A stretch of DNA of 64,000 nt from the NCBI GenBank assembly GCA_048013815.1, contig CM106586.1, positions 2,542,001-2,606,000 on the forward strand, in the 5' to 3' direction. The position numbers and the translations under genes were made by a program. Below, piece by piece: positions 54,337-64,000 of the stretch. Within the stretch, counting starts at the first letter, position 1. The number at the start of each line of letters is the position of its first letter. The notes below the pieces were generated by a model. It was not told the DNA's origin and did no database searches. It worked only from the letters and a program-made list of their open reading frames with translations. This stretch comes from Setoptus koraiensis (Eukaryota; Arthropoda).

Positions 54337-57300
54337 TCAGACAACAACGCTGTTAATTGTTTCTGTTCTTATTCTTATGAGACTATCTCTACATTCTTGA
54401 AACGAGGGCCTGTTTTCTGGTTCCATTGCCCAACAGCTATTCATTAGTGAGTATCTAAATGGAGGATACAATTTCGGAGTAGAAGAGGAATGCAGTCGAA
54501 CAATGCACAAAGTGATGTTTTGGGTTAGTTTTGTGTTGTAAAAATGGAATTTTTCTCAGAACCATAACACGGTTTTGTATCTACTTACATTTCATTACAA
54601 CAAATGTCCGGCCTGGCTAGGCGCTTTCCGGTTCTTAAAAAATCTTTCAGCTGTCTACATTCATCAGAGCCGTTCCTAATATCTATATCGGCATAGGGTC
54701 TCTGGCAGTATGTCATAATCTCCCACATAAGAACACCAAATGACCAAACGTCCGATTTTGTCGTGTACCTATTGTCGGATAAACATTCGGGTGCCAGCCA
54801 CCTCGCGGGCACTGGTCGTCTACCTTTGTTAATATAATAATCACTTTGGTATATGTCTCTTGCGAGACCGAAGTCTGATATCTTCACGACCCGATTTTCT
54901 CTGATGATGCTCGATACCAAACAGTTACGAGCCGCCAGATCTCTATGTACGAATCTTCTTTGTTCCAAATAGCATAATCCGTCTACAATATCTAAACAAA
55001 TACTAACTAGATCATCTTCAGTGAGAGCCATACTGCTATTGTCTTGTATTGATTTTGGTCTTCGTTCTTGTAGATATTTCTGTAAATCACCACCAGCCAT
55101 CAATTCCATGATTATCAATGTAGAACCTCTGTCTAAACATATACCTAGCAGTGTCACAATATTTCTATGACGGCAGCTAGCTAACAATTTAGCCTCCTGT
55201 AAAAAGTCCCTTCTATCATCTTCTCCCGCGTCATCTTTCAATCTCTTGATGGCTACCTTTAATTGGCCCCGAATCAAATTGTCGCTATCACTTCTAAATG
55301 AAGTCAATTTTTCAACTAATTGTTGGCTGTCACTATTGACTGTAGTGGCTGCGCTTAGATCATCATAATAGCAAGTACTTGAGGTGGCTGTGTTCTTGAA
55401 TTGTTTCTTGGTGTGCTTTTGATCATAATTATTTACTATCCTCTTATCTTCAACCAAAATTTGACAATCGCAATTATAATGAATAGGGGTCAGGTAGCCT
55501 TCACCGCTGGTGAGTCCACTTGGCGTGCAAGCAGAGCTGGATTGACAAACGTTGCTGTTAACGTAAGAATTATTATTATTATTGCCATTTATTATTGCTG
55601 ATGATGATGATGTGGAACGAGAGGATGAGACGGATGTTGGTGTGAATGATGATGCAACGGATAATGATGGAGTGATAATTTGTTCACCATAACTGCCATT
55701 CTCAGATTCGACTAAATGTGCAACTGTTGACGCCAATTGACGTCTGTCGTGAAGTTGCGAATTTCGATTATGGTTAATGTTGAGTTTGTTACTAGTGTTA
55801 TTATGACGATTATGATCACGCTCAACTACCGTTCCAATATAGACCGTTCCAAAGAAACCACTGCCTAAACAAGCATTCTTTTCAATTTTCAATTGATCTA
55901 TTGTTAAACGTGGTATTGAGGCTAATACTTCGTCTTGTAGAACCTCTGCAGGTACATATAAATTATTTGATTCATTACCATTGATGGGCCAACGAATAGT
56001 TGTAGCTAGGCCAGTATCATATGTTATTGTTGTATTGATAGGATGATTTTGATGACCGGAAGTGTCCCCATGAAAGTTGTTGGTGGCAGATGAACCAGAT
56101 TCAATGGCTATGTGGGCTAGATGATCGCCATCGTAACTAGTACCAGTGTTTAAAGTTGAGGGACGATAATATCTAGACAAGGCATCATCAACTGTATGGC
56201 GGGAGTTGACACAGCTATCTGTAGCACCACTGCCTGTGTTGTATCTGTCGAGATCAGCGTGATGTAGATTGGGTGCAACAACTTGTTCTAAGGAAGTTCT
56301 CTTCTTTATTAGTAAACCAATGATAATGACGAAACCCATTAGAAGCACGAAGAAAGATACTAAGGCAAAGCTTGTGGTTGAATTGAAAATCGTGTCGGTC
56401 GGTTTGATCAACGATTCAGATAATGATTTGTGTCCAGGTAAATCAATAGCGTCACTCGCGTCTTGAGATAATTGTTGCTGATTTTCATGAATAGATCGTG
56501 TTGCTGATTGTGTTTTGTTTGTTGTTGAATTTTTTCTTTGTATCGGAGGCTGCCTGCTAGAATCGACTAAGATCATTCTGGTGAATTTGAATTCTCTGTC
56601 TTCATAATTAATGTGATGGTAACACTCATCAGATTCTTTGTATTCTTTACTTATTACATATGGTTTAGCCAACCAGTAGAAATAGCCTTCCTCATCTATT
56701 GATACATCCAACAAATGATCAAAATCATCAAATATAGAAACTGTATATACATTAGCTCTATGACGAATCGGGCCTCTGTCGGCACCATCAAGATTATAAG
56801 CCATGATTCTTGCGTTGCTTGTATTCTTGTAGTCACATGTGGCACTGTCAAACTTTTCATCTTGATGTCCTAATTGATGCTCATTCATATCATCATTAGG
56901 GATTGCTTTTGATAGATTGCTTTTGGGAAACGGAACATAGATTCTAGATAATCTGTGATCTATTAAAAACAATTCGATGCTAGATGGCAGATCTTTAATT
57001 ATAACATGTGCATCCATAGATTTATAGGTTGGTTTTGCCGTATTTTGCTTATTGTTTTTGTGTTGGTGCAAATTGAAACTATAGATGGTGTTGCTGTAAT
57101 CGCCCTTGGTCAACCAAAAGATGTAACCACTTTTTGGGTCAACTCTTATGCATACTGGTTTGTTCGATGAATTGAAATCGTCAATGATAGGGGTGATGTG
57201 GTCACCGTTCAAGTTCATTGAAAACAATCTGCACTCATTTTCCCTCACACATTCCGACACATACAACAGATTTTCGGACCAATCAACACTAATTTTTTTG

Positions 57301-57905
57301 ACCTTGTTGTTGCTGCTGACTTCAAGGCTACTATTATAAATAACAAGTTCGTTAGCGAGTTCATTTTGATTTGATGATAGTAAATCGAATCTCCTGATGG
57401 CTCCAGTAGAGTCTGTGACGAATAAATACCTCTTTTGTAAGTGAATATCGGCATCCAGGAATTCAATTGGTGAATTGTTTTCGTTTATGATAAGTCCGGC
57501 GCTGGTGATTGTTTGCTCTCTCTTTTCTTTGTAAATGATTTGGGGCTCATCGCGAGGAATATTCAGACCTAATGTTGCTATCTGATCGGCTGATACCAGC
57601 AGAAGAAAGCTCGAAGATTTGTTGTTATTGTTGTTATGATCGTTGTTGCTAACCTGGTTGATGTTGATGTTGTTGTTGTTGTTGCTGTTGTTATCGTTGT
57701 TGCTAATTTGGTTGATATTATTGTTGTCGTTGTAGTAGTCGGGACTGTTGTCGTTGCTTGTTGCTGACAAATCATTTCCCGAAGGAATTATCTGCGCGTA
57801 TCTATCTGCTGGAAACTGCAACAAACAAGATAATAGAACCACTACCAAAAACCACTTGGTCAGCAGTTTCTTATTTGATGAATTATTGTTTTTATTATCT
57901 TTCAT
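54337..57905 (-). CDS. receptor tyrosine kinase, ROS1/sevenless-like
   Basis: Two exons: 57905-54589 and 54454-54337 (GAAAT|GTAAGT ... TTTAG|ATAC), 1144 aa. The second exon supplies the end of the kinase (Y-S-L-M-N-S-C-W, N-R-P-S-F). Signal peptide at about residues 13-37, then Asn-rich repeats, then a propeller-like region with YWTD-type strands as in ROS1 (L-Y-V-S-E, I-F-W-L, Y-F-Y-W-L). One transmembrane helix at about 512-535. Kinase: G-S-G-F-F-G-T-V-Y (about 680), V-A-I-K (about 885), HRDLAARN, D-F-G-L-A-R-D-I-Y-x-S-D-Y-Y, W-S-F-G-V-L-M-W-E. The D-I-Y-x-x-D-Y-Y activation loop and L-G-I-C-L...M-E-L-M-x-G-G-D-L resemble ROS1 and sevenless. It is less than half their length and lacks recognisable fibronectin repeats. 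About 185 low-complexity residues are inserted between the glycine loop and the catalytic lysine. Catalytic residues are all present. Confidence 0.85.
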
Positions 57906-59132
57906 GGCTGCAATCTTTGAATGAATTCAAAAACACATGGCTACTACAACTTGATTGAATTCATATTGATCGATACGACTGTGATTTAGATCGTTGTCTA
58001 TATCATCCTGTCCTGTCCACTATCTGTAGGCAACTGTATTGAACTATTAAACAAATTCGAATATTGTCAGTGTGAGCATGCGCAGTCTTTGTTTAGCGAC
58101 CATTTGTTGCATAGAAATGTAGTTCGTGCATATGCGACGAACAATCGTCGTTCTATATGGCAGGGGCAGTAAAGCGAATCCACCGCGCGTTTTCGAATGA
58201 AGCAGTTGGAGGGGGCAGCAATAGCGAATTTTAGTATTCTGTTCGATGATTCTACTTCCTAATGTGTGCCATTTGATTATCTAATGGTCGCTCTGTTTTG
58301 AGACTAATTAGCGTTATTTGTATCTGCTATTATATTCGGTTGTAATGTGTTAATAAACATTTCACTATTAAATGAGACAATGTTTAAATGATAGAGATGA
58401 AATGACGAGGAATCGGCTTCTAAACACATGAATATGACTCAATCATTGGCCGGAATGAGATTGGTTGCACTTCACTTGTGCCACTAGTAACATGACAATT
58501 TTCTGGTTTGCTAAAATTAATTAAAAACAATAAAAGTTGATTCCAATTAATGATGTCTCTCGAGAGTGTTCAGTTGAAACTATATAATAATTGATGGTGC
58601 TGCAAATACAGCTAATGTTATCCAGCGATCGTTATGATCTCAATTGATTATAGTATGAATGATGATGTGCAATCATGTTCCATTCAAGCCTGAGATTGAG
58701 CACGAAAACGATGACTTGTTGTCGTCCCCTTTTAACTTGTGTACATGCAAATAGTGAATTTGCCCACACTGTTCTTGTTGTTCTATCCCCTAATGTGTAC
58801 AAGCGACAGTCTCATGGTGTGTTATTCAGAGTTCCGTTGATATTCAAGAGCAGCAGCCGGCTCTACCTCCCTCTCTCCCTCTGGGTCATTTCTCTTCTTT
58901 ATTTCTCGACTATTCTCAAATCTGTGCGCTAGTGGGCAGCAGTCGCAGAAGAAGACAAGGAAAAAGGGCCGATAGTTCGTGGTAAAAAACGGCCCATCTC
59001 TGACAGAGGGTCGGTCAACAAGAGCTTCGGTGAACATCTGTCCGTGTCCGAAAGAAGAACTGTTGATGATGATCGTTCATGACAATGAACGTTGTGAGAG
59101 CACGTACGTGCCATGTTCTTCTCATCACACAC

Positions 59133-59171
<39 letters not shown>

Positions 59172-60784
59172 ATGAGAACGACAGTATAACGCGACTGCTG
59201 CTGTCGGGGAATGAAGAAGAACGTTCGCACACATACTAGTGCAGTTTGTCACAGATTGAGATTCCACCGGATGTATATACTGATTTCCAGCTATTGGACG
59301 CTCATGTTGGCGACACCACTACTGTGCAGCGACTGCTTCATGCATAAAGACCAAAAGAGCCCACACCCAAACGCATCCTGTTTGGCTACATCATCACCAT
59401 GGAGCTCTATGGCTTACACTATGGTATACATTCAGAAATACACCACCGGAATGAATATTGTATGCATTGCAAACAATTATATCACGCCAGGCGATGTTGT
59501 TACGCGACGCAAGCGCCCTCGTGTGATTCGATTGAATAATCGGCCCTGTTTCAAAGTTGACCCAATCTTCGAGTTTGAAAAACTTCTCCGAAGCCTTCTC
59601 AGATATTTTTGTATATTTGTACTTGTTGTAGATGCCTTACACTTGCATTGAAATAGAATAAACTTGCACAAGGTATTAAGTCTTGTGTAGCGGCTTTGAT
59701 GGTGCTGGAGCTAGACAAACTTATTATTAGATAGTTGTTGTGCATGTGTTCACCATTACGATTACATAACGAACATTACTCAATAAGACTGGTGCGTGTT
59801 ACTTGTTGATTGTTGTTTGCGAGATTTTATGTATGTTTTTTTTTATTATTTCCTTCAATTACTACATGTATATAATTGACGATGCTAGCGCACTCACAAT
59901 GGTATAATCTTATGCCTTACAATACCATTGATTGCATGGTGTAAAGGGAGAAAACAAAATCTACTTCCAATAAAAAAGAGAGGCGAAAAGCATAGCATAG
60001 TACTGCACTAGAATGTCATCTACAGCAATACCATAAAATGTATTTGGCATCTTACTAGTAGTCATTATGTAGTTACTCTGAAACTGTGGTAGGTGGCGCT
60101 TGCAGACTTCAGTAAGCGGCCTAAGTTCAAGCCAACATCACGCAAAGTTTACATGCTGGCAGGTTGAACATCCATAGAAAGAAAAAAGAACAATATTTAT
60201 ACGAGACACATCAGTGATGAATGTGAATTCCATGCTGACTGGAGCACCCTCGAGTTGTGGAATGTTGAACTAACTTAGGAGCACATGGAGTTTACCCACG
60301 CAGTAGATACAAAGGTTTATTGTTATTGATATTATCACTTTACTATTATTGATTTAATATTATTATAATCTATACATGGAGATCATCAGCTCACTTCACG
60401 AAGCCATGTTCATAAATTAAATTATTTGGAATATTATTGATCGTTGTCTCTTGGGATAAAACTACTTAGATTAAGCAAGGAAAGTTGAGATACACTTACA
60501 ACACAACAACAACGTTATTGTATACCGTTAGTGTCTACTGGATTATTCGAAAAGTGGTACATAAATATGTACGATAGACCGTGAAATGTTCAATTCTATT
60601 CCAGATGTTTTCAACACAAATATGAACTCGAATGGCCTAAAACCGCTTTTGTCGTTGCTATAAATTTAACTATCCAGATCCATTCCAACACATATTTCAA
60701 GGAGATCCTTTAAAGGTAGCCAGAGCTGTCTAAAACTCATTTGCTTGAACCTTGAGCTGTTGCATCTTTGAAAAATCCATCATT
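57906..60784. other. intergenic region between the ROS1-like gene and cyclin Y
   Basis: 2.9 kb, probably holding the upstream regions of the two divergent genes. It contains a (CA)n tract (59125-59169) and a 146-codon + frame, 59211-59651 (its first codon ATG), whose product has a hydrophobic segment, several Cys and a basic C-terminal part. No family was recognised and it may be chance. Otherwise nothing seen. Confidence 0.45.
59125..59169. repeat. (CA)n microsatellite
   Basis: About 22 CA units with one CG interruption, read directly. Confidence 0.9.
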
Positions 60785-62260
60785 ATGGGAAACGTACCCA
60801 TATCGTGTTGTAGGTCCGAATCGCCCAGATCACATCATCTTTCAAGTAAAAACCATCACAGTAATGATAAGTCATGTGGTTGCTTGGATGAATATGAAAA
60901 GTATCAATACTCCAAACAGACTAATCCAGAAAGTCACAAGAACAACAATAGGCGTCATCATTTCCACCATTATCATGACTTTGATAACCAGCAACCGGCC
61001 AGTATTTTGCAACATATAAGTGAAAGAGAACCAGATGACTCCGAAACTGACCCTTCATCCAATCCATTTAATCAGCCAATCTTCGTGACACGTTCCCTCA
61101 GCACCTTGAAGAATGCAATTAGTGGAAATCACAATCATAACAATGAAATCGAACATCATTATGGAACAACTGTGATCCCATCAAAAATTCCAAATAAGGA
61201 CTTTTCCAACTCGGCTAAATCTTCAAATTTGTCTAGCACTCGTTCTAAACAGCAAGCATCTAGTCAATTATGTCCAGCATTTTTGAACCCGTGCCATCCG
61301 AATAATGGAAAAGGACCAAATAATCATGAACAAAATAACCACTCTCACCAGACAAGACATTGGCTAGTCAAGTCCTCTTCGTGTTCCACAATCTTCACTG
61401 ACGACTCAACAATTAGCCAGCCTGATCTTAAACTGACAATCAAATGTGTTTCATTGGCAATTTACTATCACATAAGACACCGATCTTCAGATAGGACCAG
61501 TGATATATTCGATGAGGTAGTACATCCATTAAGGATGCCTACGAATAATGTCGATGGAGGCAACGATATTGACAAACAAAAGTTTAGTCATGATATCGAC
61601 CCGAACCAGCGGACCATTTATGAGTTTGTTAAGACATTGTTCAATGCTGCTCAATTGACGTCTGAGTATGCCATAACAACTTTGGTATACCTGGAACGAC
61701 TCATGACCTATGCCGAAATCGATCTTTCTCCAAGAACGTGGCGAAGAATGTTCTTGGGCGCAATACTACTTTCTTCTAAAGTATGGGAAGATCAAGCAGT
61801 TTGGAACGTCGATTATGCACAAATACTAGAGGAGATATCAGTTGAAGATATAAATGAGCTCGAGAGGCAATTCTTAGAACTTATCCAGTTCAACATGAAT
61901 GTCCCATCGTCCGTCTACGCCAAATACTACTTTAACTTGAGGACCCTAGCCGTCGAGAACAACATATCGAAGCCTTCCACTATTTTAACTTTGGAAAGAG
62001 CGAGAGATCTAGAGGTAAGTATTGAGTCATAATGAATCTATTTTTTTATTATTCTTTATATAGACAACCTTATATAATTGTTACTAATTTATCTATTTAT
62101 TTAATATATTTACATCTTGATTTTTTAGGCTATGTCTAGAGTTTGTCTGAAGAGCAAACATTCATCTCCGTTACTTAGGAAGAACTTCAATCTTGTTAAA
62201 AGGCACTCTAGTCTGGAGAACATGCGTAACTCCGGCCTAACCAGAGCTGTTCTGATGTAG
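60785..62260 (+). CDS. CCNY: cyclin Y
   Basis: Exons 60785-62014 and 62129-62260 (GAG|GTAAGT ... TTTTAG|GCT), phase 0, 453 aa. The start M-G-N followed by C-C is the N-myristoylation and palmitoylation signal that anchors cyclin Y at the plasma membrane. The first ~200 residues are His/Asn/Ser-rich and longer than in the human protein (341 aa). The conserved S-S-C-S-T-I-F-x-D-D-S-T (about residues 197-208) and the cyclin box follow: L-A-I-Y-Y-H-I, A-A-Q-L-T, L-E-R-L-x-T-Y-A-E-I-D, A-I-L-L-x-[23 protein letters not shown]. Exon 2 ends with R-H-S-S-L-E-N, at the place of the C-terminal phospho-serine that binds 14-3-3. It activates CDK14/CDK16-type kinases (Eip63E in flies) and supports Wnt co-receptor phosphorylation. 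AATAAA at 62335. Confidence 0.96.
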
Positions 62261-62334
62261 TCTTCACCTAAAATAGAACAAATCAGTCAATATTTCTAAG
62301 GGTGATGATGCGAAATTATCCTAGGTGTGACCAC

Positions 62335-62356
62335 AATAAAGATATCAAAATTTATT
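62335..62356. terminator. opposed polyadenylation signals between cyclin Y and the TOX-like gene
   Basis: AATAAA on + (62335-62340) for cyclin Y and AATAAA on - (62356-62351), 12 bp after the TOX-like stop codon. Confidence 0.6.
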
Positions 62357-62367
62357 AGATATGCGCA

Positions 62368-64000
62368 TCAACAGCTAGTTTGTTGCTCAGTTTCTCTTTT
62401 AAAAATGAATTGTCCACTTTGGACCCTCTTTGCTTGCTCTTCAGCCTTCAGATCTATCTTTTCCCGTTTCTTGGTAATAACTGTCTTATTGTAGTGATTC
62501 TTTTGATCATCGCTCAACGAAGACCATTCAGCTGAAACCCTTTTCGAAATCTCACCGAAAGCATGGGCGTCTAAGAGATTTTCTGACTTGATTTGTTTTT
62601 GCCTCTCTGAAAAAAATAGAGCATAGCCTGAATTCTTTTTTTGTTCGTCAACAGAATCCTTTGGCGCTTTTTTCCTTCTTGTGCCTACAGTCGTTCCTTG
62701 ACCATTTGTGACCTTTTTCGGTGATTGCTTCTTCTGAGCTGGGGGCTTGTTTGGGTCTCGTTTGGCTCTTGTTCTTTTTTTAGGTGGTGCAGGTTGTGGT
62801 GGTACAGTTACATGCGGTTGTGGTGCGTGAAGTGGTACCGACACATGCATTTGAGAATTTAGGACTTGTGGTTGCTGAGACATATGTGGTGGTGCCTGTT
62901 GTGGTGGTCTAGTCATGAAGTTTTGTTGAGGTTGTTGATAATGCATAGAAACTTGACTCATTTGTGCCATAGGTTGATTTTGTTGTTGCATGGGTAGGTT
63001 GGGAACTTGAGACATGTGCCCATAAGGCATAGAATATCCCATTCCATCTCCCTGAGGTTGCATTGACATCTGAGATTGACTACCAGAGTATGAGTTACTG
63101 TTGTCGTACATATTACTGTTGACGTTGCTCTGGGTATGATGATTTGTATCGATATTTGGTTGTCCATGCAAAGGGTAGTATCCAGAACCATCATAGTTAT
63201 GTCCGTAGTAGTTATCATTACTTCCTTGAGTTGCCTGTTGCTGCGTAAAATGAGATTCGCTTGTAGATGGCCAGCCAGGATCAGAGCCTTGTAGAGTTCT
63301 ATCGTTGTTATTAATTCCAGATTTCTGTCCAATCATGAGTCTCGTTGGGGCTGCTTGTGCTGGAGAGCCAACAATATTATCTGGCATATTGGATCCGCTA
63401 GCACCATCATACGCAACGTAAGGATTAACTGAGCCAGGAAATGAAGACCTATTCTGGTTTTGTTGTAGATAATATAGATCAGGTTGTTGCTGATGCCAAC
63501 CAGACGGCTGTTGTGCCTGCTGTTGCATTGGCGTCATCTGAATTGGGGCCGCTCCTTGGCCTGGTGATGCAGTAGATAGATTGTTGGAGGGCGTCGTTGA
63601 ATGATTTTGCTGCATCATATGCATTGAGCCGGGATGACCGCTAGGGTGTTGTTGCTGTTGTATGTGTTGATGTGGTGACATTGTGGGGATCATTTGTTGA
63701 TCTGGTGTCATTTGATGCATTTCTTTGGAATTGTGAAATGAAGTTGGAGCCTGTTGTTGCATTGATGATCCCGATAGAGGTATATTGCTTCTATCCGGGG
63801 TATGAGACGTAGGTAGTTGGCCACGAGCTGTTTGGTGCGACAAGGGTGTTGCTGTTGGTGATTGTTTATGAAGGTTATGATGCTGTTGTTGCTGCTGTTG
63901 AAATCCTCTCTGGGTTGTTTGAGATAGTACTAAGGGTTGACCATGAGGCGTTTGTTGATTGTTCATAGGTGGGCTCCAATATTCTGAGGGTGGATATTGG
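62368..64000 (-). CDS. TOX-family HMG-box protein (5' end beyond window)
   Basis: The open frame runs from the stop at 62370-62368 to the right edge; codons before the ATG at 63966 (Y-P-P-S-E-Y-W-S-P-P) stay open, so the true start lies outside. Numbered from that ATG, residues 1-390 are Gln/Pro/Met-rich (polyQ runs, disordered activation-type region). Residues ~395-430 are a basic nuclear-localisation stretch (P-P-K-K-R-T-R, R-R-K-K). Residues ~446-512 form one HMG box: G-Y-A-L-F-F, Q-K-Q-I-K, A-F-G-E-I-S-K-R-V, W-S-S-L, Q-K-N-H-Y. The single box with YALFF and FGEISK wording is that of TOX/TOX2/3/4 rather than SOX or HMGB. A nuclear DNA-binding regulator. The proline in the linker before the box is replaced by a Lys/Asn/Ser stretch. 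Confidence 0.85.
   Translation of the reverse strand, partial: QYPPSEYWSPPMNNQQTPHGQPLVLSQTTQRGFQQQQQQHHNLHKQSPTATPLSHQTARGQLPTSHTPDRSNIPLSGSSMQQQAPTSFHNSKEMHQMTPDQQMIPTMSPHQHIQQQQHPSGHPGSMHMMQQNHSTTPSNNLSTASPGQGAAPIQMTPMQQQAQQPSGWHQQQPDLYYLQQNQNRSSFPGSVNPYVAYDGASGSNMPDNIVGSPAQAAPTRLMIGQKSGINNNDRTLQGSDPGWPSTSESHFTQQQATQGSNDNYYGHNYDGSGYYPLHGQPNIDTNHHTQSNVNSNMYDNSNSYSGSQSQMSMQPQGDGMGYSMPYGHMSQVPNLPMQQQNQPMAQMSQVSMHYQQPQQNFMTRPPQQAPPHMSQQPQVLNSQMHVSVPLHAPQPHVTVPPQPAPPKKRTRAKRDPNKPPAQKKQSPKKVTNGQGTTVGTRRKKAPKDSVDEQKKNSGYALFFSERQKQIKSENLLDAHAFGEISKRVSAEWSSLSDDQKNHYNKTVITKKREKIDLKAEEQAKRVQSGQFIFKRETEQQTSC

Noticed and set aside
59211-59651. 146-codon frame right of the (CA)n tract as a real gene
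   Set aside because: No domain, mixed hydrophobic and basic composition, no splice or regulatory support; left as part of the intergenic note.

Overview
The window is nuclear DNA from a compact animal genome, most likely an arthropod. An acariform mite would fit: introns are about 50-135 bp, genes are tightly packed, and there is a gustatory-receptor-like gene pair. The species cannot be fixed from the sequence alone. There are no bacterial operons. Genes carry GT-AG (once GC-AG) introns and AATAAA signals, and one 500-bp run of N marks an assembly gap at 12836-13335.

Layout. 1-7.3 kb: no recognisable gene apart from one Ser/Thr/Gln-rich exon at about 6.36-7.3 kb. 7.6-30.6 kb: a dense graveyard of nested mobile elements. 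It holds two foldback-type elements with terminal hairpins and minisatellite arms, eight copies of that terminal hairpin, a Helitron-helicase remnant, a Ty1/copia pol fragment, a FLYWCH/MULE-like fragment, envelope-like fragments, a 157-bp and a 192-bp satellite present in two duplicated blocks, a GC-rich structured repeat in four copies, a small element with 15-bp perfect inverted ends, and a roughly 0.5-kb-arm palindrome. 31.0-36.0 kb: two head-to-head paralogous multi-pass membrane proteins of gustatory-receptor type, with identical 3' exon lengths. 36.6-39.7 kb: an intact SDR9C-type dehydrogenase flanked by decayed fragments of a different, classical SDR. 40.6-42.2 kb: a three-exon secreted helical protein of unknown function. 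42.4 kb: UQCRQ of respiratory complex III. 42.7-48.2 kb: gene-poor. 48.2-64 kb: an ABCG half-transporter, APEX1-type AP endonuclease, ribosomal protein eL22, a ROS1/sevenless-like receptor tyrosine kinase, cyclin Y, and a TOX-like HMG-box protein that runs off the right edge.

The right third is a housekeeping and signalling neighbourhood with two convergent pairs whose stop codons are only about 80 bp (eL22/ROS1-like) and about 107 bp (cyclin Y/TOX-like) apart. Several gene models below add exons I found by splice sites and homology: the last kinase exon, the last two exons of both receptor-like genes, the last cyclin Y exon, and a first eL22 exon that is only the ATG. The most unusual material is the foldback/hairpin family, whose termini keep an open reading frame ending in a shared tail, and the receptor kinase with a very large insertion inside its ATP-binding lobe.
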